Shown here piece after piece: positions 8,804 to 16,001 of a DNA stretch of 25,418 nucleotides (position 1 is its first letter; the number at the start of each line of letters is the position of its first letter). The notes under the pieces are model-generated. The model ran no database searches, was not told where the DNA came from, and saw only the letters and a list, made by a program, of their open reading frames with translations. Both the position numbers and the translations under genes were made by a program. The DNA is from a virus: the IMG/VR virus record IMGVR_UViG_3300033149_004199, positions 1 to 25,418 of that record. One strand, written 5' to 3'.

Positions 8804-9631
8804 ATGCTTGGCAATGTTATCCGCGGCAAAGATCTCGGCGTCGATGGCGAATCGACGACCGACTATTTTGAAATCCATACGACCCGAGAGCTGGTCGCAT
8901 TGGTAGCCGGCAACACGGCCGGTGGCGTCATGCGGGATTGCGGCAATGACCGCTGGTGGGGGTTCTACGAACTCTATGCCAAGGCGACTAGCCAAACAGC
9001 CCGTTGGATCAATGATTCGATCACATTCCTCGGGGCAGCCGTCAACACGGGCGACCTGGGTGTCAGCGGCACGGCTAAGGTCCAATCGATCAAGTTGATG
9101 TGGCCCATCCGTCAAAGCGGGTATCTTAAAACCCGAGTCACGTTCGTTTGCCATGGCGCACTCTCGCTCGGCGAAACGGCTCCCGTCGATTCCACTCAAC
9201 CCAACCCGGTCTGCGTCAAAGGGATGTTCCCAGACTTCGCCGGACAGAGCTATGAGACCTACAACGTCGATGAAATGGAGTTGGAGTTCTATGCCAAAGA
9301 TATGAGTTGGTATGTCACTTCAACTACCGACGGTCAGGTGATGCACACGGACGGCGACATTGACTGCCGCGGCCAATGGCGGATGCTCACTGACGATCCG
9401 AATGATTTCCCCGCTATCGGAACCATCGGGTCGGCGCTCTGGTACGTCAGTGATTCGACTTATTGGGACATCGATTGGATGCGAGTCCACGGCATCGAGC
9501 CCTGGATTACCGATCGGCGCCGGCCGGGTCAAGTCGCCGCTACGGTGAAACTGGAGTTCAGTGGATTCAGCGGCACGGCGGCCGGCCATATCATCACACC
9601 GGCTCTTGCCACGAAGTGGGATGGCACCTGA
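8804..9631 (+). CDS. Probable major tail (tube) protein
   Basis: 275 residues with AGGAG at 8792-8796, 7 nt before ATG 8804. The sequence is dominated by beta strands with many Trp, Tyr, Asp and Gly. A stretch near residues 95-125 (KLMWPIRQSGYLKTRVTFV, then HGALSLGET) has the feel of tail-tube proteins, which stack as hexameric rings to form the tail channel. Aromatic/Asp clusters follow (YWDIDWMRVHGIEPW). The stop overlaps the next start (TGATG at 9629-9633). A minor capsid or decoration protein is possible. It does not look like an HK97-fold major capsid protein, which would normally be longer, with a long spine helix. Confidence 0.55.
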   Translation: MLGNVIRGKDLGVDGESTTDYFEIHTTRELVALVAGNTAGGVMRDCGNDRWWGFYELYAKATSQTARWINDSITFLGAAVNTGDLGVSGTAKVQSIKLMWPIRQSGYLKTRVTFVCHGALSLGETAPVDSTQPNPVCVKGMFPDFAGQSYETYNVDEMELEFYAKDMSWYVTSTTDGQVMHTDGDIDCRGQWRMLTDDPNDFPAIGTIGSALWYVSDSTYWDIDWMRVHGIEPWITDRRRPGQVAATVKLEFSGFSGTAAGHIITPALATKWDGT

Positions 9632-10866
9632 TGACCACGCCTGAGGAAGCGGAACAGTTTCGTGCAAAGCGATGGGTCGACCGCAAATTGCGACTCCGCG
9701 CTACCTCCATGCACCAGGAGCGCGAACTGCGTCGCAGCTTCTATCAACAGGAAAAGGATGCTCGATGGGCTCAATACGAAGCGGCCAAGCAGGCCAGACG
9801 AGGCGAAGTCACGCCTCCCTGGGATGAAGAGGAAGACGCCGTGGAAGCCCGTGAGCCGGTGCCCAATCCATTCGAGTCCAATCAGACGGTGCAAGAAACG
9901 ACTTCTGTACCGATTCTGCCGCCACCCGAAATTGGGGGGGGGCCGATCGAATCGGAGCCGCTGCACATTGTCACCAGCCGAGCCGGTCCGACGCCAGAAG
10001 CTGCATCAGCCCCTACAGCGCCCACTCCACCTGAATTGCCCGACGTATCACCCCCCCCTGATGATGTAGGGGTCCAACTTCAACCGGGGCTTCCGACCGC
10101 AAAGCCGCCCGTCCAGACGGAATCACTCCCCGGTTCCCTCGATACGCCGTCGCCTACACTGCCGGAGACCGTTGAGCCTGAACGGGGCGAGTTGCCCTCT
10201 GAGGCTCGTGTCGAGCCGTCTGAAGCGATGTTGCCGCCGACGACTGCAAGCCCGACCGAACCGCCCGAAGCGGCTACAGGGACGATCAGCGAAGCACCAG
10301 CCATTATTGAACGCATAACGCCTCCATCGGATACCGCATCACACGAGATACCTCTGTCGTCCCCCCCATTGGAACCAGCTAGCGTGCCCAAAGCAACGCC
10401 AACAGGGATTGCCCCCCCAAACGTGGCAGAAGAATTTGGGGAAGCGACTCCTACTCCGCTATCTGCTATCGAGGGTCGTGACGCATCGAAAGCCCCGTCC
10501 GACACGGATGCCATGTTCCAAGCGGATCGGCCGCTACCTTCGGCGTTCGGATCAGATTCAACACCTCCCCCACCGCGAGAAGAAATCTTTGAACCCGACC
10601 GCCCGATTATCGAGTCGGAAGGCGGGATTCGCTTCCAGGAGTACGAGCCGGGTGAAGCGCCTCCTCTTCCGTCGCCGAAACTCGATATTTGGCGGGAACC
10701 GTCATTCCCTGAAGAAGGCACAGCAATGGGTGATGGAGCAGGCGAAGGCGAAGAGCTTGCAACCATCTCCCGAATGTGCGAACAGAATCACGAATTGCTC
10801 GTCCAATTGGAAGTTTCCGTTCAAAACCTGGGCGAACAAATTGGTCAATTAGGAGCCGGCGCATGA
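9631..10866 (+). CDS. Proline-rich disordered protein with G/C homopolymer tracts
   Basis: 411 residues from ATG 9631, chosen because it overlaps the previous stop (TGATG). A longer in-frame reading would run far into the tail-protein gene. Residues 1-60 are Arg/Lys/Gln/Trp-rich helix, and about 75-370 are a Pro/Glu/Ser/Thr linker with no predicted fold. The C-terminal 35 residues form a short amphipathic coiled coil (ISRMCEQNHELLVQLEVSV, then NLGEQIGQL). The gene holds four homopolymer runs: G9 at 9934-9942, C8 at 10051-10058, C7 at 10361-10367 and C7 at 10412-10418. It stands where tail assembly chaperones often lie but does not resemble one. A flexible tether between tail parts is an alternative. 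The function is unknown. Confidence 0.72.
   Translation: MTTPEEAEQFRAKRWVDRKLRLRATSMHQERELRRSFYQQEKDARWAQYEAAKQARRGEVTPPWDEEEDAVEAREPVPNPFESNQTVQETTSVPILPPPEIGGGPIESEPLHIVTSRAGPTPEAASAPTAPTPPELPDVSPPPDDVGVQLQPGLPTAKPPVQTESLPGSLDTPSPTLPETVEPERGELPSEARVEPSEAMLPPTTASPTEPPEAATGTISEAPAIIERITPPSDTASHEIPLSSPPLEPASVPKATPTGIAPPNVAEEFGEATPTPLSAIEGRDASKAPSDTDAMFQADRPLPSAFGSDSTPPPPREEIFEPDRPIIESEGGIRFQEYEPGEAPPLPSPKLDIWREPSFPEEGTAMGDGAGEGEELATISRMCEQNHELLVQLEVSVQNLGEQIGQLGAGA
9934..10418 (+). repeat. Cluster of four slippage-prone G/C homopolymer tracts in one coding region
   Basis: Within 485 nt there are runs of nine G (9934-9942), eight C (10051-10058), seven C (10361-10367) and seven C (10412-10418), all inside the proline-rich linker. 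The G9 run is exactly three Gly codons in frame. Such tracts are prone to replication slippage and to ribosomal or polymerase slippage, but the sequence alone does not show that any of that happens. Confidence 0.85.
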
Positions 10867-11666
10867 CCGACTACCTGGAAATTGCCCGACACCAAATTTC
10901 CGGTGGGCAGCCCATTCATGAGCAGTGGTTGGGACTCGGTGAGTTCGTCGGGAAGCGATGGGTCCGCACGGCCTGGGCCGATCGCTACAACCTAATAAAT
11001 GAATTAGGGGCAATGAATGGAGGTGCCGGTCAGCTTTGGCCATATAACACCAATCTTCAGGCTTATCTCTATTCCGCGGAATGCACCGGAAGTGGCAGGG
11101 CGACATTCGATGCAAACGGCCTAGCCCAGTACGAAGCGGCTTTGATTCGCCTTAACTACTCGACTCGCGCACCCGTGTTGTTCGGAACCTGGCTGATTAC
11201 CGAGACGATCGAGCCGGCCAAACAATACATGAGCTTCGACGCTGAGGGATTGAAACTGCGGTGGGAAGGGGAGGAAGGAGACGAAGCGAATGGCGAACTC
11301 ATCAAGGGTTGGCTGACGCATCTTGATTGCCGGCTCGTCTACGTCCTAGAATTCTACAACGTCACCGCGGGCCCCACGGCTTCCATGAGCTACGTCGGCG
11401 GCTGCAACGCCTCGTCTGTCTCGACTTTGACACTGGGTATCTCCTTTGGCGCTCAGTCGCTTCTACATAGCGATCCGTACATCAAGCGTGCGATCCGGCC
11501 CGGTTACTATCCACGCTATTTCATACGTTACCGCTGGCCTTATCATCCCTACGGCTGGAACAAGAAATGGAATCCCAAAACGGGCTTGTGGGCCAACGTC
11601 TACTCGTCTGAGGGACAAGTGATTTTCCATCCGCCGGTCAACTTTAGCCACCTTTACCCGGTGTAA
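10863..11666 (+). CDS. Minor tail or virion protein (probable)
   Basis: 267 residues from ATG 10863, which overlaps the preceding stop (ATGA). The sequence is rich in Trp, Tyr, Gly and Asn and appears mostly beta, with one probable exposed C-terminal aromatic cluster (YYPRYFIRYRWPYHPYGWNKKW, about residues 211-232). No signal peptide or catalytic motif is evident. Its location between the proline-rich tail-region protein and two smaller Cys-containing proteins suggests a minor tail or baseplate component. I recognise no family. Confidence 0.68.
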   Translation: MTDYLEIARHQISGGQPIHEQWLGLGEFVGKRWVRTAWADRYNLINELGAMNGGAGQLWPYNTNLQAYLYSAECTGSGRATFDANGLAQYEAALIRLNYSTRAPVLFGTWLITETIEPAKQYMSFDAEGLKLRWEGEEGDEANGELIKGWLTHLDCRLVYVLEFYNVTAGPTASMSYVGGCNASSVSTLTLGISFGAQSLLHSDPYIKRAIRPGYYPRYFIRYRWPYHPYGWNKKWNPKTGLWANVYSSEGQVIFHPPVNFSHLYPV

Positions 11667-11667
11667 C

Positions 11668-12102
11668 GTGCCAACGCCTTACGAAATCGATCCGCTAAAG
11701 GAAGGAGAATTCGTTTCGGTCTCCCAATGGGAGGTGCTACGATCACTCGGACATTGCACGACGACTCCTCAAGATGGCTGGGTCGATTCATTGGGGACGG
11801 TACTGGCACTGCCAATACCGAAAACAGCAATAGAACTTATTCGCTGTTGTCTTGCCGAGGATCATCCGGGGCGCGGCATCGTTTTCGAGGTCTACCCCGG
11901 AACGTGGAGTTCAGCGACACACAGTTGGACCTATAGCGCAGAGAAAGAAAAGGCGATCGACTGGTGGTATTCCGATACTGGACCATATCCACTGGCGGGC
12001 GCCACCGGGATTTTCGTGCCAAGAGCAAGCGATGAATACGGCACCATTTATGCGGCCGTATCGGGCGACTGTGACAGTCCCGGCTCTTGCCCGGGAGTCT
12101 GA
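11668..12102 (+). CDS. Small virion-region protein of unknown function
   Basis: 144 residues starting at GTG 11668, one nucleotide after the previous stop (TAA 11664-11666). Such close spacing is consistent with coupled translation. It contains a paired cysteine (RCC near residue 60) and a C-terminal Cys-containing tail (GDCDSPGSCPG). The middle has Trp and Tyr pairs (WSSATHSWTYS, IDWWYSD). It stops 2 nt before the next gene. A small tail or tail-tip protein is plausible, but nothing diagnostic is visible. Confidence 0.65.
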   Translation: MPTPYEIDPLKEGEFVSVSQWEVLRSLGHCTTTPQDGWVDSLGTVLALPIPKTAIELIRCCLAEDHPGRGIVFEVYPGTWSSATHSWTYSAEKEKAIDWWYSDTGPYPLAGATGIFVPRASDEYGTIYAAVSGDCDSPGSCPGV

Positions 12103-12104
12103 TC

Positions 12105-13118
12105 ATGGATCGACGGTGCTGTTGCGAAAAAAGTTGCCTGATTGGCGAAGATAATTTTAACCGAGATTCCCTCGGTGACGATTGGGCTGTAATCAACGGC
12201 GAACCGTATCTTCAAGACGGCCGTCTATTTTTGCCTCCGGAGGCTCATGTACAGTACAAAAAGCCATCCGGGCTCCGAGCAGGTCGTTGTGATGTAAGAT
12301 TATGTGACATTGCCGCGGGTGCGAGTTATGGCGTCTGCCCCCGCAATCTAGACGGCACAGGTTCCTTCGTTGCCTCATGGGCATTCAAGGATGAAGGAAG
12401 TGGTCTTCTAGAGCAATTATTATTACCAGGGGAAACATCAGAATGGTTTCCCGTTTCGCCCGGTACACCCTGTCAAGAGGAAAGAGCATCGGCAATATGG
12501 ACGCAAAGAGACAACTACTCGATGACCAATAGCAATGGAGAGCAAGGCATTACATGTTGTCACAACGGGGAAAAGGGCAGGTATGTAGGGTTAATGAATC
12601 TTGGCACGACCCTCATCTCATTCGACGATTTCAGATGGTGGCGGCATGACGAAGAATTACCCGGTTGTCCCGAAACAGATTGCTCATGCTTAAACAAATG
12701 TATACCAGCAAGTCTTACAGCCACATTCACTGGGGGATGTGCCGCTCTTGAGGGCTGGTCGATTCCGTTGAGTGAAGAACCTCTTGTAGGGCTCAAAGCG
12801 GATTCGCACTGGAAAGGTTCGGGGAATTGTCCTAAAGATGGTCTCGCAACACCTTTGGACTTCGTATGCGGTGCCGCACACGGAATGAAGAGCTTCATCC
12901 TCAAAGCATTTGATGCAGGCGGTCCTACTGCTTGGTTTGAACATCTCGAATGTCAATACCTTGATACTTCAGGTTGTCCCAATAACGAAGATGAGTCATC
13001 ATGTGATCCGTTGCTTATTAGATTTGGTCCGTTTCGATCCAGCAGCTCGGATTGTGAGTGCTGCGATGAAGAGTGGCCCAGCGAGTGCCCTTCCTTCTAC
13101 ATTGACATCACAGAATGA
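12105..13118 (+). CDS. Cys-rich LamG-like surface protein (probable tail tip or spike)
   Basis: 337 residues from ATG 12105, 2 nt after the previous stop. An in-frame ATG further upstream would overlap the preceding gene. It begins with MDRRCCCEKSC and then a segment around residues 15-45 (EDNFNRDSLGDDWAV, then a turn and GRLFLPP) that strongly resembles the opening strands of LamG/concanavalin-like lectin domains. I count 24 cysteines in 337 residues, concentrated at both ends and around DCSC-NKC and SDCECC. They may form disulphides outside the cell or bind metal. Sugar binding at the host surface is a reasonable inference. I remember similar Cys-rich openings from planctomycete proteins, but that is recall and unverified. 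Confidence 0.7.
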   Translation: MDRRCCCEKSCLIGEDNFNRDSLGDDWAVINGEPYLQDGRLFLPPEAHVQYKKPSGLRAGRCDVRLCDIAAGASYGVCPRNLDGTGSFVASWAFKDEGSGLLEQLLLPGETSEWFPVSPGTPCQEERASAIWTQRDNYSMTNSNGEQGITCCHNGEKGRYVGLMNLGTTLISFDDFRWWRHDEELPGCPETDCSCLNKCIPASLTATFTGGCAALEGWSIPLSEEPLVGLKADSHWKGSGNCPKDGLATPLDFVCGAAHGMKSFILKAFDAGGPTAWFEHLECQYLDTSGCPNNEDESSCDPLLIRFGPFRSSSSDCECCDEEWPSECPSFYIDITE

Positions 13119-15085
13119 TCAGATACGAGTGTAAATGCGAAATTCCTGAGAAGGGCTCTGTCTTTTGCAAGCGTCACAATTGCAAAAAATCCCCTCGCCT
13201 GATCCAACTCTGCCACGCCGGTCAACGTGGCGAGTCGCCCGGGGTGAAATACTGGCGGGCCTGGGAAGAGGGCCGTGGACCAGGGCAAACTCTGCCTCCG
13301 TCTCTTACGACGAAACCCTTGACGAAAGGCCCCGGCACGCAACTGAAGCGGCTATTTCAGTGGTTCAAGATCACTGCAAATCGCGGCTGTCAGTGTAAGC
13401 AATGGGCCGCACTGATGGACTTGCGCGGGTGCGATTGGTGCGAGGCAAATCTCGAAACGGTTATCGGCTGGCTTCGTAAAGAAGCCGCCGTTCGCAAACT
13501 GCCCTTCACGGATGCCGTCGCCCGCCGTGTCGTGAAACTCGCAATCTATCTGGCCAGGCGCGAAGAGAGTTCGCCGATTGCCTTCGTACACCCAATGGCA
13601 CTAACACAACTGCTCTGTTTCGAGTTGGGTTCTGATTGCAACCTAAGTGACGTACATGACCGTTGCCCAAATCAACATCCCGAGCGCTACTCACACCTCG
13701 ATACGGACCGCTTATTGGACGATGATACGATCGTCGAGATTGCCGAGCGCATGTATGACGAATTCCACTTCACGGGTTTTGTGGCGTTCCATTACTACAA
13801 CGAACCGCTGGTCCAGGCGCAGCGGATGTTCGGCCTGATAGACCGGATCAGGGAGCGTGTCTCCCAAGCAAGATTCCTGCTTTGGACGAATGGCACCATG
13901 CTACCGGATGACTGTTCTCGTTTCATTGTATTCGATCAAGTCTATCTGACAAACCACGATCCAAAATCCGTTAGAAACCTGGATTCTCTGAGACGGCACG
14001 TCAGTAAAGTGGTCGTGCTTGACAATCGATTGGACGGACGACTCGATGCGCTCGGTGAGACGGAGCGCAATAACCCATGCGCCCGAATGCACGTCGAGTT
14101 CGTGATTGACAACTTCGGCAACGTCCATATCTGCTGCCACGACTGGAGAGGACTCGCTTCGCCCGGCAACGTATTCACCGATGACCTGACGATGCTGGTT
14201 GCCCGCTGGGAGCGGATTCGAGATAGTATCTCGGGACAACAAATGACCAACGATGCCCCCGAAGTTTGCTGGCGCTGCCGGATGCGAACTGCCTGCATAG
14301 ATGTATTCGAGCCGCGAATCGTCAAACAAATCAAGGCGTTCCGCCGACTCTGGAAGCTGGGGACCGGGCTGAAAGTCGCTGTTGTGCTTTGCCACTACGA
14401 GATACCCGACTGGCGATTGCGGGAACACTTTGAATGGAACGATCGTCTTTATCGCCAGGCAGATGTCCGCGTATACGTCGTGACGGATAAACCCTACGAT
14501 ATGCCGGACTACGCCGAATATATCGTTTATCCGAAGGAAGACCTGCCGACTATCGACGGGAAACCGGCGTTCTGGATCACGGGTCTCAAGAACGTCGGGG
14601 TAAAGCAAGCGATTGCCGCTGGTGGCGAACTAATCATCTGTAGTGATACGGACATTGCTTACACGCCGAAAGCCTGGGAGCGGATGATTACTATCGGACC
14701 GGACGAGGCCATCATTCCCATCTACCACAAAGCTAAGTATTTCGAGCGCCGACACAAGGAAGCCCATGCTGATCCCGGCTGTGAAGGCGTGATCGCTATG
14801 TGGGCCGAGCACTGGGCGACTTGCCCCTGGGAAGAAAAATGCGTCGGTTATGGTGCTGATGACCGCGTACAACACGATCGAATCGAAGAAAACTTGAAAA
14901 TTCGAGTGAGTCGCGACGTGGTTGTTTATCACATCGACCACCATCCACAAGATGGAATCGACCATGGACCGAGTCTGCTTTGGAACGCCGACGGGCTGAA
15001 CCCGGCAAACTTCCAAAACAATCGCCAATATGTTCGCAAGCGGCGTAGAACTCACAAGTGGCAACCGGAGAAGGCGAAACCATGA
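13115..15085 (+). CDS. Fusion: radical-SAM/SPASM-like domain plus GT-A glycosyltransferase
   Basis: 656 residues, ATGA-coupled to the Cys-rich gene. Residues 1-60 hold scattered cysteines (6, 8, 18, 23, 33) and a GRGPGQ turn. Residues about 165-320 resemble a radical-SAM barrel (ELGSDCNL, then YYNEPL and LLWTNGTML). However, the cluster region is Cys175-x8-Cys184 instead of CX3CX2C. A SPASM-like region follows with Cys322, Cys340-Cys341 and Cys385-x2-Cys388-x5-Cys394. Residues about 415-640 form a GT-A glycosyltransferase: strands KVAVVLCHYE and RVYVVTD, the metal/nucleotide motif SDTD at 510-513, and YGADDRVQHDRI resembling the acceptor side of galactosyltransferase C-terminal domains. It may transfer a sugar to a virion or host glycan, and the first half may be non-catalytic. 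The GT call is more secure than the radical-SAM call. Confidence 0.78.
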   Translation: MIRYECKCEIPEKGSVFCKRHNCKKSPRLIQLCHAGQRGESPGVKYWRAWEEGRGPGQTLPPSLTTKPLTKGPGTQLKRLFQWFKITANRGCQCKQWAALMDLRGCDWCEANLETVIGWLRKEAAVRKLPFTDAVARRVVKLAIYLARREESSPIAFVHPMALTQLLCFELGSDCNLSDVHDRCPNQHPERYSHLDTDRLLDDDTIVEIAERMYDEFHFTGFVAFHYYNEPLVQAQRMFGLIDRIRERVSQARFLLWTNGTMLPDDCSRFIVFDQVYLTNHDPKSVRNLDSLRRHVSKVVVLDNRLDGRLDALGETERNNPCARMHVEFVIDNFGNVHICCHDWRGLASPGNVFTDDLTMLVARWERIRDSISGQQMTNDAPEVCWRCRMRTACIDVFEPRIVKQIKAFRRLWKLGTGLKVAVVLCHYEIPDWRLREHFEWNDRLYRQADVRVYVVTDKPYDMPDYAEYIVYPKEDLPTIDGKPAFWITGLKNVGVKQAIAAGGELIICSDTDIAYTPKAWERMITIGPDEAIIPIYHKAKYFERRHKEAHADPGCEGVIAMWAEHWATCPWEEKCVGYGADDRVQHDRIEENLKIRVSRDVVVYHIDHHPQDGIDHGPSLLWNADGLNPANFQNNRQYVRKRRRTHKWQPEKAKP

Positions 15086-15672
15086 AGGTACTTGGAATCG
15101 GTCTACCTCGTACAGGAACGGCTTCACTTGCCGCTGCGCTTACGCAACTCGGATATAAATCGCAGCACGCGGCTGGAAATCGATACCCACCGCAGGTACA
15201 TGATTGCCAAGTCGAGTTCGGAATGGATCACTTTCGGCGATTCGATGACTTGGAAGCGATTGTCGAGTGTGAATACTGGCGGTGGTTAATCCTAGCGTAT
15301 CCCGACGCTAAGTGTATTCTGACAGTCCGCGATCCCAACGACTGGTATCGTTCAATCGCCGCACACATCGACGCGATTCACAATCGCGAAAGGAAGGATT
15401 GTTGGTCGGAGATCGAAGAAGCGGATCGGTCACACGAGCGGCTGTTCGGCTCGAAGTGGCCGCTCCGCACGTTGTATCTCGACGCTTACGCGCGCCATTT
15501 GCTTGCCGTCAAGGCGTTTTGCCAAAACAGGAATCGTCCGTTGCTCATATTCCGAGTTACCGAAGGCTGGCGACTCTTGTGTAAGTTTCTCGATAAGCCG
15601 GTGCCCGTTGAGACGTTCCCCTGGAAAAATCGACTGGTCACCCAAAATAATGAAACAGGAGATAACCAATGA
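15082..15672 (+). CDS. PAPS-dependent sulfotransferase
   Basis: 196 residues from ATG 15082, overlapping the preceding stop (ATGA), with a purine-rich CCGGAGAAGG just upstream. The N-terminal loop GLPRTGTASL (residues 7-16) is the 5'-phosphosulfate-binding motif of sulfotransferases. TVRDPNDWYRS (about 81-91, with Arg83 and Ser91) is the 3'-phosphate motif, and GWRLLCKFL near residues 162-170 followed by PVPVETFPWKN fits the Sulfotransfer_4 type. The enzyme moves a sulfo group from PAPS to an alcohol or amine acceptor, usually a sugar or small molecule. The adjacent glycosyltransferase suggests a shared glycan target (inference). At 196 residues it is compact for the family but seems complete. 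Confidence 0.85.
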   Translation: MKVLGIGLPRTGTASLAAALTQLGYKSQHAAGNRYPPQVHDCQVEFGMDHFRRFDDLEAIVECEYWRWLILAYPDAKCILTVRDPNDWYRSIAAHIDAIHNRERKDCWSEIEEADRSHERLFGSKWPLRTLYLDAYARHLLAVKAFCQNRNRPLLIFRVTEGWRLLCKFLDKPVPVETFPWKNRLVTQNNETGDNQ

Positions 15673-15989
15673 ATCTTGAATTGGCGGCCATCATCATTGG
15701 GACGGCGTTCAATCTAATGAGCCTCGCCGTCGCTGCCGTTGTCCTTTCCTTTCGCATGGGCAATTTCGAGGGACGGATCGGCGAAAACCTCAAGCATCTC
15801 CAGGAAACTTCGGATACCCTGGCGGCTCGAATCAATCGGCTTGACGAAACCAATGGGAGTGGATTCGCCCGCTGTACCCAGCATACCGAACAGATACGCG
15901 ACATAGACCAACGTATGCAAGATCGGCTCCAAGCCATGCACAACAAATGGCAGGCCCTTGAGGCTCGCCTGGACACGATTGCAAAATAG
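15669..15989 (+). CDS. Small membrane-anchored coiled-coil protein
   Basis: 106 residues from ATG 15669, ATGA-coupled to the sulfotransferase gene, with AGGAGAT just upstream. Residues about 4-28 form one hydrophobic segment (IIIGTAFNLMSLAVAAVVLSF), followed by heptad-like helices (LKHLQETSDTLAARINRLDE and DIDQRMQDRLQAMHNKWQALEARL). One transmembrane helix plus a coiled coil is the layout of holin-, spanin- and mixed tail-region membrane proteins. No lysozyme or amidase gene lies nearby, so a lysis role is only a possibility. The protein may also anchor or chaperone virion parts. Confidence 0.7.
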   Translation: MNLELAAIIIGTAFNLMSLAVAAVVLSFRMGNFEGRIGENLKHLQETSDTLAARINRLDETNGSGFARCTQHTEQIRDIDQRMQDRLQAMHNKWQALEARLDTIAK

Positions 15990-16001
15990 GAGACAAACAA
16001 G

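Noticed and set aside
10080-10766. A 228-codon Ser/Gly-rich frame on the - strand
   Set aside because: It mirrors the proline-rich codons of the + strand gene, so long open antisense frames are expected from composition.
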